Of a stretch of 53,589 nucleotides of DNA, positions 43,108 to 52,001 are shown in pieces (the first letter of the stretch is position 1; each line of letters begins with the position of its first letter). A program made the translations under genes and the position numbers. Where the stretch lies: positions 1 to 53,589 of the forward strand of contig JABZIP010000009.1 of NCBI GenBank assembly GCA_015258265.1, in the 5' to 3' direction. Under the pieces are notes generated by a model. That model did no database searches. It had not been told where the DNA came from and saw only the letters and a list, made by a program, of their open reading frames with translations. This DNA is from Clostridiales bacterium (GTDB taxonomy: Bacteria; Bacillota; Clostridia; Peptostreptococcales; Anaerovoracaceae).

Positions 43108-44601
43108 ATGAATATGAAAATTATCGATAATGATTTGCTCTCCGTTCAGGAAGCTCGTATATTAGTGGAAAATGCAAGGGAAGCGCAAAAACAACTTGCG
43201 ACATTTCCACAGGAAAAGCTGAATGAAATCGTAGATAAAGTGGCGAGTGCCGCATCAAAGCACACCAGAGAATTAGCGGAGATGTCTTGCGATGAAACCG
43301 ATTATGGAACATGGCGGGATAAATACATCAAAAATCGTTTCGTTTGTGATTATTTACCTACACAAATTCGAGATATGGAATGCGTCGGAATCATACAAAA
43401 GGATGAAACAAAAAAGATTATGGATGTCGGGGTTCCGCTCGGTGTAATAGTAGGACTTTGTCCGGCGACAAGTCCGGTGTCTACTACTATATATAACACA
43501 CTGATTGCTATAAAGTCGGGAAATGCGATAGTTTTTTCGCCTCATCCGAGAGCTAGGAAAACGGTGTCCAGACTGCTTGATATTCTGATAAGTGCAGGGC
43601 AGGATAGCGGATTGCCCGAAGGGGCGCTTTCATATCTGCACACGGTAACGCAGGCAGGGGCGGCAGAGATGATGAATCACAAGTTTACATCTTTGATACT
43701 GAACACAGGAGTACCCGGTATGCTAAAAGAAGCATACAGTACAGGAAAACCGGTGATTTACGGAGGAAACGGAAACGGTCCTGCATTTATCGAACGAACT
43801 GCAAATATTCGTCAAGCTGTACGCGACATAATAACAAGCAAAACTTTCGATAACGGTGTAGTATCGGCGGCAGAGCAAGCGATTGTAGTTGACAGCTGCG
43901 TGGCAGATGAAGTGAAGCGCGAGCTGGAAAATAACGGCGGTTATTTTATGAGCGAGGATGAAGCGGCTAAATTGGCAAGCATTTTGTATTATCAAAACGG
44001 AGAAGCAAATTCGGAAACCGTAGGTAAAAGTGCAATATATTTGGCAAAGAAAGCCGGATTTACCGTACCGCCCGCGACTAAAGTGCTTTTATCGCCGCAA
44101 AAATACGTATCGGAAAGCAATCCGTATTCGAGAGAGAAACTATGTCCGGTACTTGCTTATTACATTGAAGAAGACTGGATGCACGCCTGTGAAAAGTGTA
44201 TAGAGCTTCTTGTTTCGGAAAACAAAGGACATACACTTGTTATTCACTCAAATGACGAGGAAGTAATCAAGCAGTTCGCATTAAAAAAACCGGTGGGAAG
44301 AATGCTCGTAAATACTCCGGCGGTATTTGGAAGTATGGGGGCGACTACAAATCTTTTCCCTGCAATGACACTTGGCAGCGGTTTAAGAGGAAAAGGGATG
44401 ACTTCCGACAATGTATCTCCTATGAACTTAGTTTACATAAGAAAAGTAGGATACGGTGTCAGAAGAATAGAACAGATGGGCATTGGAGCCGATGAAAGTG
44501 CCGATATCAACATTTCAGGTATTAAGAATACCAACTTGAATGAAGAAGAGCTTAAAAAAATATGTGAAATGTTGTTAGAAGTTATATCAAAAAATAAATA
44601 G
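43108..44601 (+). CDS. CoA-acylating aldehyde dehydrogenase homologue lacking catalytic Cys
   Basis: 497 residues, similar along its length to the second aldehyde dehydrogenase of this operon (49741). The active-site segment is NGVVSAAEQAIV, with Ser253 (codon 43864-43866) where that enzyme has Cys251 in NGTICASEQSII. The oxyanion-hole Asn (PSTNPTS there) is also replaced: PATSPVS, Ser122. Both changes argue for loss of dehydrogenase activity, so it may be a structural or regulatory subunit, perhaps pairing with the active enzyme. Its N-terminal helix resembles the partner's, but it has no C-terminal extension. Not a degraded gene: the frame is intact and has a good Shine-Dalgarno. Confidence 0.88.
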   Translation: MNMKIIDNDLLSVQEARILVENAREAQKQLATFPQEKLNEIVDKVASAASKHTRELAEMSCDETDYGTWRDKYIKNRFVCDYLPTQIRDMECVGIIQKDETKKIMDVGVPLGVIVGLCPATSPVSTTIYNTLIAIKSGNAIVFSPHPRARKTVSRLLDILISAGQDSGLPEGALSYLHTVTQAGAAEMMNHKFTSLILNTGVPGMLKEAYSTGKPVIYGGNGNGPAFIERTANIRQAVRDIITSKTFDNGVVSAAEQAIVVDSCVADEVKRELENNGGYFMSEDEAAKLASILYYQNGEANSETVGKSAIYLAKKAGFTVPPATKVLLSPQKYVSESNPYSREKLCPVLAYYIEEDWMHACEKCIELLVSENKGHTLVIHSNDEEVIKQFALKKPVGRMLVNTPAVFGSMGATTNLFPAMTLGSGLRGKGMTSDNVSPMNLVYIRKVGYGVRRIEQMGIGADESADINISGIKNTNLNEEELKKICEMLLEVISKNK

Positions 44602-44620
44602 AAAAGAGAGGTAAGTAGTT

Positions 44621-47197
44621 TTGGATATTCGTGATTTTTCAAACAAACTCGCAGAGGCAACTCAAAACATGTCTCCACAGGAAAGAGAATCTTTAATGAA
44701 GATGTTTCAGTCAGTTGCAGGAGATATTGCAAACATTCCGACAAGCTCGGTCAGCGATAAACCCATATATTATTCATCAACAGCAGCAGCTACTACGCAA
44801 GTAGATGCAGACGGTGTACCGTTAGGACCTACACAGCGTATAGTAAATTTGAAGGCAAACTTTTTGAAGCAGGTGCCTTCGATCACCACTTATAGAGCTC
44901 GTGCGGTAACACAGATAACGAAAGAAAATCCGGGAATGCCTCCGATACTTCTTCGTGCAAAGTGTTTCAGATATTGCTGCGAAACGGCACCGCTTGTAAT
45001 TCAAGACGACGAGCTGATTGTAGGTGCACCGAATGGATCTCCTAGAGCAGGTGCGTTTTCCCCTGATATTGCTTGGAGATGGATGGTAGACGAGATAGAT
45101 ACTATCGGAACGCGTGATCAGGATCCGTTCTATATCTCAGAAGAAGATAAGAGGATAATGAGAGAGGAACTGTTCCCGTTCTGGAAAGGAAAATCGGTTG
45201 ACGAATATTGCGAAAGCCAATATCGTGAGGCCGGAGTTTGGGAGCTTTCGGGCGAATCGTTCGTTTCAGACTGCTCGTACCATGCAGTAAACGGCGGTGG
45301 AGACTCGAACCCGGGATACGATGTAATCCTTATGAAAAAGGGTATGCTTGATATCCAGCAGGAAGCAAAAGATCATCTCGCAAAACTCGATTACGAAAAT
45401 CCGGATGACCTTGAAAAAATATATTTCTACAAGGCTTGCATAGAAACTACAGAAGGTGTTATGGCATATGCAAGAAGAATGTCGCAGTATGCGGCTGAGC
45501 TTGCGGCAAAAGAGACAAATCCAAAGAGAAAAGAAGAACTTATTAAAATTTCAGAGGTAAATGCCAGAGTTCCTGCACACAAACCAGAAACTTTCTGGGA
45601 GGCAATTCAGTCGGTATTTACAGTAGAGTCGCTTCTTCCTGTTGAAGAAAACCAGACAGGTATGTCCATAGGAAGAGTTGACCAGTATATGTATCCATAT
45701 TACAAAGCGGATATAGATTCGGGAAGAATAAACAATTACCTTGCATTTGAGCTTGCAAGCTGTATGCTTGTAAAAATGTCGGAAATGATGTGGGTAACAA
45801 GCGAAGGCGGCTCAAAATTCTTCGCAGGCTATCAGCCGTTTGTAAATATGTGCGTAGGCGGACTTACAAGAGACGGAAGAGATGCTACAAACGAACTCAC
45901 TTATCTATTGATGGATGCTGTAAGACATACAAAGATTTATCAACCGTCGCTTGCTTGCAGAATTAACAACAAATCACCGCAAAAGTACATGAAAAAAATC
46001 GTTGATGTAATTCGTGCAGGTATGGGATTCCCTGCTTGCCACTTTGACGATACGCATATTAAGATGATGCTTGCTAAGGGAATATCTATAGAAGATTCAA
46101 GAGACTATTGCTTGATGGGATGCGTAGAGCCTCAGAAATCCGGCAGACTTTATCAGTGGACATCTACTGCATATACTCAGTGGCCAATTTGTATAGAACT
46201 TGTTCTAAATCACGGAGTACCTTTATGGTATGGCAAGCAGGTTTGCCCGGATCTTGGAGATCTCGATCAGTTCAAAACTTTTGAGCAGTTTGATGCGGCT
46301 GTAAAAGAGCAAATTAAGTACATTACAAAGTGGACTGCCGTTGCAACGGTAATTTCACAAAGAGTACACAGAGATTTAGCTCCAAAACCGCTTATGTCAA
46401 TCATGTTTGAAGGTTGTATGGAAAAAGGTAAGGATGTATCGGCAGGCGGAGCAATGTATAATTTCGGACCTGGAGTTGTTTGGTCCGGACTTGCTACATA
46501 TGCGGATGCTATGGCTGCAATCAAAAAGTTGGTATTTGACGACAAGAAATACACTTTGAAGCAGTTAAATGAAGCTCTTGTAGCTGACTTTGTAGGATAT
46601 GAGCAGATTAAGGCTGATTGTCTTGCAGCACCTAAGTATGGTAACGATGACGACTATGCGGATTTGATTGCTGCAGAGCTTATAAACTTTACAGAATCTG
46701 AGCACAGAAAGTACAAGACACTGTACTCCATATTGAGCCACGGTACACTTTCAATTTCAAACAATACACCGTTCGGTCAGATGACAGGTGCTACGGCAGG
46801 AGGAAGAGCTGCTTGGACACCGCTTTCAGACGGTATTTCACCTACACAGGGTGCAGACTTCAAGGGCCCTACTGCTATCATCAAAACGATTTCGAAACTC
46901 GCAAACGACAATATGAATATAGGTATGGTACACAATTTCAAGCTCATGGCGGGACTTTTGGATACGCCGGAAGGAGAAAACGGTATCATAACACTTCTGC
47001 GTACAGCGTGTGCATTCGGTAACGGAGAAATGCAGTTCAACTATATGGACAACAATACTCTTCTTGAAGCGCAAAAGCATCCTGAACAGTATAAGGACTT
47101 GGTAGTTCGTGTAGCCGGATACAGTGCGTTCTTTACTGAACTTTGCAAGGATGTACAGGACGAGATTATAAGCAGAACTATGCTTACAAAATTCTAA
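44621..47197 (+). CDS. cutC: Choline trimethylamine-lyase (glycyl-radical enzyme)
   Basis: 858 residues. Cleaves choline to trimethylamine and acetaldehyde. The thiyl-radical Cys501 and the base Glu503 lie in GCVEPQKSGRLYQW, followed by Thr514; the glycyl radical Gly833 lies in RVAGYSAFF; Asp228 lies in GGGDSNPGYD. All four sit exactly 12 residues after the Desulfovibrio CutC numbering as I recall it (D216, C489/E491, T502, G821). The first ~40 residues form an amphipathic helix (DIRDFSNKLAEATQNM), the likely shell-targeting peptide. The start is TTG at 44621 with GAGAGGTAAGTAGTT. Short CutC form, without the long N-terminal extension seen in some enterobacteria. Confidence 0.96.
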   Translation: MDIRDFSNKLAEATQNMSPQERESLMKMFQSVAGDIANIPTSSVSDKPIYYSSTAAATTQVDADGVPLGPTQRIVNLKANFLKQVPSITTYRARAVTQITKENPGMPPILLRAKCFRYCCETAPLVIQDDELIVGAPNGSPRAGAFSPDIAWRWMVDEIDTIGTRDQDPFYISEEDKRIMREELFPFWKGKSVDEYCESQYREAGVWELSGESFVSDCSYHAVNGGGDSNPGYDVILMKKGMLDIQQEAKDHLAKLDYENPDDLEKIYFYKACIETTEGVMAYARRMSQYAAELAAKETNPKRKEELIKISEVNARVPAHKPETFWEAIQSVFTVESLLPVEENQTGMSIGRVDQYMYPYYKADIDSGRINNYLAFELASCMLVKMSEMMWVTSEGGSKFFAGYQPFVNMCVGGLTRDGRDATNELTYLLMDAVRHTKIYQPSLACRINNKSPQKYMKKIVDVIRAGMGFPACHFDDTHIKMMLAKGISIEDSRDYCLMGCVEPQKSGRLYQWTSTAYTQWPICIELVLNHGVPLWYGKQVCPDLGDLDQFKTFEQFDAAVKEQIKYITKWTAVATVISQRVHRDLAPKPLMSIMFEGCMEKGKDVSAGGAMYNFGPGVVWSGLATYADAMAAIKKLVFDDKKYTLKQLNEALVADFVGYEQIKADCLAAPKYGNDDDYADLIAAELINFTESEHRKYKTLYSILSHGTLSISNNTPFGQMTGATAGGRAAWTPLSDGISPTQGADFKGPTAIIKTISKLANDNMNIGMVHNFKLMAGLLDTPEGENGIITLLRTACAFGNGEMQFNYMDNNTLLEAQKHPEQYKDLVVRVAGYSAFFTELCKDVQDEIISRTMLTKF

Positions 47198-47231
47198 GAA
47201 ACGAGCTCCGAAGGATAGGAGATAAATTTAC

Positions 47232-48182
47232 ATGAATAACAACGGAACAAAGATGGCGGAACGTAAAGCCTTCATCTTTAACAAACAAAAATACAATATG
47301 TATGATGGTCCCGGCGTTAGAACAATGGTGTTTTTCAAAGGTTGTCCGCTTAGGTGCAAGTGGTGCGCTAATCCGGAAGGACTTCTGAGAAAATACCAGA
47401 TAATGTTCACTGCTGCAAATTGCGTAGGATGTCGGGCCTGCGTTCCGGTGTGTCCGCAAGGAATACATAGCTTCAATGAAAGTGGAGAACATATAGTGAA
47501 CCACGATATTGATTGTATCGGTTGCGGAGAATGTGTGAAGGCGTGCTATTACGCAGCGTTAAAAGTAGCAGGAGAACAGGAAACAATCGAAAACCTGTTT
47601 GATTATGTCGAAGAAGATAGAGCTTTTTACGACCAATCGGGTGGAGGGGTTACTCTTGGAGGAGGCGAAGCTACGGCGCAGCCCGAAGCAGCTCTCAGTT
47701 TGCTTCAAGTTTGTAAACGCGAAGGTATCAATACTGCTATTGAAACATGCGGATATGCACAAAAGGAAACGATTATGAAGTTGGCTGAATTTGTCGATTT
47801 GTTCTTGTTTGATATTAAAAATATCAACTCGGAAAAACATCAAGAATTGACAGGTGTCAGAAACGAAGTTATCCTTGAAAATTTGAAAGAACTTTTGGAA
47901 CATAGATACAATGTAAAAATAAGGATGCCTATGCTGAAAGGTCTAAACGACAGCAAAGAAGAAATACAGGGTGTTATAGAATTTCTCATGCCGTACAAGG
48001 ATGCAAAGAATTTCAAAGGAATAGATTTGCTGCCTTACCACAAGCTGGGAGTGAACAAATACAATCAACTGGGGATGGAATATCCAATACAGGGAGATCC
48101 AAGCCTTAGTGAAGAGGATTTGGACAGAATTGAAGGCTGGATTAAAGAATATGATTTTCCGGTTGCGGTTATCAGACACTAG
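47232..48182 (+). CDS. cutD: Choline TMA-lyase activating enzyme (radical SAM)
   Basis: 316 residues. Installs the glycyl radical in CutC. The SAM cluster motif is CPLRCKWC near residue 37-44 (Cys-x3-Cys-x2-Cys), and two ferredoxin-type [4Fe-4S] motifs follow (CVGCRACVPVC near 65 and CIGCGECVKAC near 96), as in other activases of the family. It lies 34 bp after cutC. The pair of genes in this order is the marker of choline-degrading microcompartment loci. ATG with TAGGAG upstream. Confidence 0.95.
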   Translation: MNNNGTKMAERKAFIFNKQKYNMYDGPGVRTMVFFKGCPLRCKWCANPEGLLRKYQIMFTAANCVGCRACVPVCPQGIHSFNESGEHIVNHDIDCIGCGECVKACYYAALKVAGEQETIENLFDYVEEDRAFYDQSGGGVTLGGGEATAQPEAALSLLQVCKREGINTAIETCGYAQKETIMKLAEFVDLFLFDIKNINSEKHQELTGVRNEVILENLKELLEHRYNVKIRMPMLKGLNDSKEEIQGVIEFLMPYKDAKNFKGIDLLPYHKLGVNKYNQLGMEYPIQGDPSLSEEDLDRIEGWIKEYDFPVAVIRH

Positions 48183-48203
48183 AATTGAAAGAAAGGTATA
48201 TGA

Positions 48204-48557
48204 ATGGGAGTAATAAATGATAAAGCGGTAGAGCGTATAATACAGGAGTCGGTTCCGGGTAAGCAGGTTACTATTGCACATGTTATTGCTTCTCCAATGA
48301 AAAGTATTTACGACAGGCTCGGCATCGACGATCGGGGAGCGATAGGAATATTGACTTTGACACCTTACGAAACGGCTATAATAGCGGCAGACATTGCAAC
48401 TAAGACTGCGGACGTTGAAGTGGGATTTCTGGATCGTTTTACAGGCTCCGTTGTTATAACGGGCGATGTTCAGAGTGTTGAAACGGCACTTACGGCTGTA
48501 ACGGAAACGCTTTGTAATCTTCTTGAGTTCACTACGGTTCCGGTTACGAGGACATGA
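48204..48557 (+). CDS. BMC shell protein, EutS/PduU type (circularly permuted)
   Basis: 117 residues. The N-terminal beta-strand region ESVPGKQVTIAHVIASP and the following ALGILTLTPYETAIIAADIATK-like helix (here GAIGILTLTPYETAIIAADIATK, split as GAIGILTLTPYE then TAIIAADIATK) match EutS/PduU, whose BMC fold is permuted and whose N-terminus caps the pore. It replaces or supplements normal BMC-H tiles. Its TGA overlaps the ATG of eutP by 4 bp, so EutS-EutP translation is coupled. Confidence 0.88.
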   Translation: MGVINDKAVERIIQESVPGKQVTIAHVIASPMKSIYDRLGIDDRGAIGILTLTPYETAIIAADIATKTADVEVGFLDRFTGSVVITGDVQSVETALTAVTETLCNLLEFTTVPVTRT

Positions 48558-49003
48558 GAAAAAAGAGAATTATGGTCATCGGACCGAGAGGCTGCGGTAA
48601 AACGTCTTTGGTAAATGTTTTAAACAATTACGACGGACCGCTTAGAAAGACTCAGGATACGATATATACCGACAAAACAATAGATGTACCAAGCGCATAC
48701 ATCGAGAATGTCTGGATGTATAAGCATATGATAGCACTTTCGCAAGATGCGTCATGCATGATTTTGATGCTCGATCAGTCGCGGTGCACGGAAGTTTATT
48801 CGCACGGATTTGCAAGAGCTTTTCGATGCCCTGTAATAGGTGTAGTAACAAAGGCTGATGTGAGTCCCGAAAATGAAGATATATGTAAAAGACAGCTTGG
48901 CGCTATAGGAGTTAGAGAACCTTATTTTAACATTAACCTTCAAAATAAAGAGGGTATTGAAGAACTGGAAAATTATTTACAATGTCTTACGACTACAAAT
49001 TGA
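48554..49003 (+). CDS. EutP-like P-loop protein
   Basis: 149 residues. P-loop GPRGCGKTS near residue 10 and TKAD near 99 give a small GTPase-like fold, like EutP/PduV of ethanolamine and propanediol loci. In Salmonella EutP and EutQ were reported to have acetate kinase activity; here the pair follows each other directly, so they may convert acetyl-phosphate to acetate and ATP, or assist shell assembly (inference). The ATG overlaps the previous stop. Confidence 0.85.
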   Translation: MRKKRIMVIGPRGCGKTSLVNVLNNYDGPLRKTQDTIYTDKTIDVPSAYIENVWMYKHMIALSQDASCMILMLDQSRCTEVYSHGFARAFRCPVIGVVTKADVSPENEDICKRQLGAIGVREPYFNINLQNKEGIEELENYLQCLTTTN

Positions 49004-49017
49004 AAGGAAGTGAGCGC

Positions 49018-49656
49018 ATGAAAAAACTGATTTCTGCCAAAGCGGTAGAAGCTCTGGGGAAACAGGGACAGAAAGTAATATGTATAGATAAAGATACAAT
49101 AATTACACCGTCGGCGAAGGATGTTGCCGCCGAGTATGGTATTGAATTTAAATCCGGTACATATGAAGCATCAGGTACTTGCACAGAGAATAAGGCTTGT
49201 TGTACTAATGATGGCGGCATTGATAGAGAGGTTATCTATAATGCGGTAAAAGCACTCGTTGAAAAAGGAATGCTTGGAAGCCTTTTGAGCAAACTTGGCG
49301 AAGATGTTGCGTATGTTTCAGAGGGAGATGCAAATCTCAAACTGGTGCGCGGCAATACGGCGAAGTGGGAAGTGCTGGACACAGGAAACCCTGCTGATAA
49401 AGTGTTCTACAACGAACTTGTTACAGCAAATGACGGCAGCAAAATGAATGCAGGCTTTATTACAATCGAAAAGTGCGAATTCCCTTGGGAGTGTGCTTGT
49501 CAGGAGCTTTATTATGTGATAGAAGGAACACTTACAATAGAATCGAATGGAAAAGTTTATACAGGACATTCGGGAGATTGTTTCTTCTTCCAAAACGGAG
49601 CAAAACTGAAATTCGGTTCTCCGGATAAAGTGAAGGCATTTTACGCTACTCACTGA
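49018..49656 (+). CDS. EutQ-like cupin protein
   Basis: 212 residues from ATG 49018 (GGAAGTGAGCGC ahead; the ATG at 48982 sits inside eutP). The N-terminal ~60 residues with IITPSAKDVAAEYGIEF are EutQ-type, a short Cys-containing linker follows (CTENKACC), and the C-terminal ~110 residues are a cupin barrel (ELYYVIEGTLTIES, GHSGDCFFFQNG). EutQ has been described as an acetate kinase. A vertex or targeting role has also been suggested for relatives. Gene order eutS-eutP-eutQ is as in ethanolamine loci. Confidence 0.85.
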   Translation: MKKLISAKAVEALGKQGQKVICIDKDTIITPSAKDVAAEYGIEFKSGTYEASGTCTENKACCTNDGGIDREVIYNAVKALVEKGMLGSLLSKLGEDVAYVSEGDANLKLVRGNTAKWEVLDTGNPADKVFYNELVTANDGSKMNAGFITIEKCEFPWECACQELYYVIEGTLTIESNGKVYTGHSGDCFFFQNGAKLKFGSPDKVKAFYATH

Positions 49657-49740
49657 TTTTGGGAAAATAAAACAGTTACTTGATAAATAAAAAATATTAT
49701 TTAAAGTAAAGAAATATCAAAAAGGAGGTGCCACAAAATA

Positions 49741-51411
49741 ATGGGAAATATGGATTATGATTTGAGGTCCGTACAAGAAGCAAGAGATCTGGCAAGACTT
49801 GGAAAGATTGCAACTCAGCAAATTGCACATTATAGCGACGAACAAATTGATAAGATTCTTCGCAATATGGTTCGTGTGGCTGAAGCAAATGCGGTTATGC
49901 TTGCTCAAATGGCAGTTGAAGAAACGGGCTTTGGTAAGGTAGAAGACAAAACTTACAAAAATCACATGGCTTCAACTATCCTTTATAACGCTATGAAGGA
50001 TATGAAAACAAACGGAATTATTGGAGAAGATCCTGCAAAGGGAATAATAGAGGTTGCGGATCCGGTTGGACTGCTTATGGGTATAGTGCCATCGACAAAT
50101 CCTACATCTACTACTATTTATAAGGCAATGATTGCTATTAAAGCAAGAAACGGAATTGTATTTTCGCCACATCCGTCGGCTGCCAAGTGTACGCTCAAAG
50201 CTGCACAGTTAATGGCGCAGGCGGCAGTAGAAGCGGGTGCACCGGCAAACATTATAGGCTGCATATCGATGCCGTCGATGCAGGCTACAGATGAGCTTAT
50301 GCACTGCGAAGAAGTTAAGATGATAATAGCAACAGGCGGTCCGGGAATGGTTAAAGCTGCTTACAGCGCGGGAAAACCTGCGCTTGGAGTAGGAGCCGGA
50401 AATTCACCTGCATATATCGAAAGAACTGCAGATGTTAAGCAAGCTGTTACTAATATAATGGCAAGTAAGACGTTTGATAACGGTACTATTTGTGCTTCCG
50501 AACAGTCTATAATCTGCGAAGAATGTAATAAAGATGCAGTTATTGCCGAATTTAAGGCACAAGGTGCTTACTTTATGACTGAAGACGAAACGAATAAGGT
50601 TTGCAAGCTCTTATTCAAGAACGGCCATACTATGAATGCTAAATTCGTAGGAAGAACAGCACTCGTAATAGCTGAAGCTGCAGGCATATCCGTTCCGCTA
50701 AACACTAGAGTGTTGATTGGAGCGCAAGGAGGAGTAGGCGACGGTTATCCGCTTTCTTACGAAAAATTGACAAGTGTACTTGCATTTTATGTTGTAAGAG
50801 ATTGGCACGAAGCATGCGAGCTTAGTATCAAGCTACTGCAAAACGGTATCGGACACACTATGAGTTTGCATACAAACGATAGAAATATTGTGCTTGAGTT
50901 CTCTGTAAAACCGGCTTCAAGAATTTTGGTTAATACAGGAAGCACAATGGGAGGCACCGGAGCAAGCACATCACTATTCCCGGCGTTTACACTGGGCTGC
51001 GGAACTATGGGCGGAAGCTCTGTTTCTGAAAATGTAGGACCTTTGCAGCTTGTAAATATCAAAAAAGTTGCTTATGGAATCAAAAATTGCACAACTCTTG
51101 CAGTTGACGATCCTACATTTAATCATCCTGAACTTGCAGGGGCAACTACCGGAAGCTGTATGACAATGTCGAGCTGCGGAAAACCTATACCGCCGGCACC
51201 TACGGTACCGGTTACCGCAAATTGCGGAAGCACTGCGACATATTTATCACCGGCTGAATATCAAAGGGGTAACAGCGGAATTACATATGGAACAGGTTGC
51301 GGATGCGGTTCTACAAACGCAAATGCACCGTCAGCTTCAGATCAGCCGATAGATACGGCAGAACTTACCAATATGATAAATGCTTTGGTAAGCGCAATGA
51401 GAGGCGAATAA
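49741..51411 (+). CDS. CoA-acylating acetaldehyde dehydrogenase with encapsulation helix
   Basis: 556 residues, about 60-80 longer than the core. Converts acetaldehyde from CutC to acetyl-CoA. Catalytic Cys251 lies in NGTICASEQSII and Asn120 in PSTNPTS, both intact. The core ends near residue 465; then come a Pro/Cys/Gly-rich linker (MTMSSCGKPIPPAPTVP, later GTGCGCGS) and a last helix DTAELTNMINALVSAMRGE, amphipathic and typical of microcompartment encapsulation peptides. The N-terminus (DYDLRSVQEARDLARLG) is likewise helical. A good Shine-Dalgarno (AAGGAGGTG) after an 84-bp gap suggests independent translation. Confidence 0.93.
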   Translation: MGNMDYDLRSVQEARDLARLGKIATQQIAHYSDEQIDKILRNMVRVAEANAVMLAQMAVEETGFGKVEDKTYKNHMASTILYNAMKDMKTNGIIGEDPAKGIIEVADPVGLLMGIVPSTNPTSTTIYKAMIAIKARNGIVFSPHPSAAKCTLKAAQLMAQAAVEAGAPANIIGCISMPSMQATDELMHCEEVKMIIATGGPGMVKAAYSAGKPALGVGAGNSPAYIERTADVKQAVTNIMASKTFDNGTICASEQSIICEECNKDAVIAEFKAQGAYFMTEDETNKVCKLLFKNGHTMNAKFVGRTALVIAEAAGISVPLNTRVLIGAQGGVGDGYPLSYEKLTSVLAFYVVRDWHEACELSIKLLQNGIGHTMSLHTNDRNIVLEFSVKPASRILVNTGSTMGGTGASTSLFPAFTLGCGTMGGSSVSENVGPLQLVNIKKVAYGIKNCTTLAVDDPTFNHPELAGATTGSCMTMSSCGKPIPPAPTVPVTANCGSTATYLSPAEYQRGNSGITYGTGCGCGSTNANAPSASDQPIDTAELTNMINALVSAMRGE

Positions 51412-51471
51412 TCGCAAAACGATTTTAAAAATAAATATTATAATTAAAAAGTTTTCTAGGAGGAAAAAAAG

Positions 51472-51759
51472 ATGACTAAAGATGCATTAGGAATGATCGA
51501 AACAAAAGGTTTGGTAGGTTCAATAGAGGCAGCGGATGCTATGGTAAAGGCTGCGAATGTTTACCTAATCGGTAAAGTGCATGTAGGTGGAGGACTTGTA
51601 ACTGTAATGGTTAGAGGAGATGTAGGAGCTGTAAAGGCTGCAGTAGATGCAGGAGCAGCTGCGGCAGAAAGAGTTGGAGAACTTGTTTCTGTTCATGTAA
51701 TTCCAAGACCTCATGGCGAGGTTGAAACAATTCTTCCTAATCATGGAGGAGACAAGTAA
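51472..51759 (+). CDS. BMC-H shell protein 3 (PduA/EutM-like)
   Basis: 95 residues, a single BMC domain closest to the canonical PduA/EutM/CcmK type (ALGMIETKGLVGSIEAADAMVKAANVYLIG). The pore loop KVHVGGGLVTVMVRGDVGA is glycine-rich, giving an open pore. Shine-Dalgarno AGGAGG very strong. Last gene of the operon, 60 bp after the aldehyde dehydrogenase; the stop is followed by a terminator. Its late position and strong ribosome site suggest a major shell protein. Confidence 0.94.
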   Translation: MTKDALGMIETKGLVGSIEAADAMVKAANVYLIGKVHVGGGLVTVMVRGDVGAVKAAVDAGAAAAERVGELVSVHVIPRPHGEVETILPNHGGDK

Positions 51760-51789
51760 TAGCTTTAGGTTTACTTGAAAAATTAAATT

Positions 51790-51820
51790 AAAAAAGCTCG
51801 GTGTCGCGCCGAGCTTTTTT
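51790..51820. terminator. Terminator ending the choline operon
   Basis: AAAAAAGCTCGG pairs with CCGAGCTTTTTT (12 bp) around a short loop. Strong and able to work from either side. Confidence 0.9.
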
Positions 51821-52001
51821 AAACATTTATCTAAAAGCCATTTAGATTTGTGAATTATAGATACATGTTTAACAGTTATAGGAATTATTTGAAGTTGTTT
51901 GCATAAAAGTGATTAAATTTAAAGTAACATGGTATATACTATAAAGAAAAGCGCTTTATGACAATATTTTTACATAAAAGTTATTATGCGAGGAAAATTG
52001 T

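Noticed and set aside
44621..47197. B12-independent propanediol dehydratase or another glycyl-radical enzyme instead of CutC
   Set aside because: All of the CutC residues I recall (Asp, Cys/Glu, Thr, Gly) are present at a constant 12-residue offset, and the active-site stretch and tail read as CutC.
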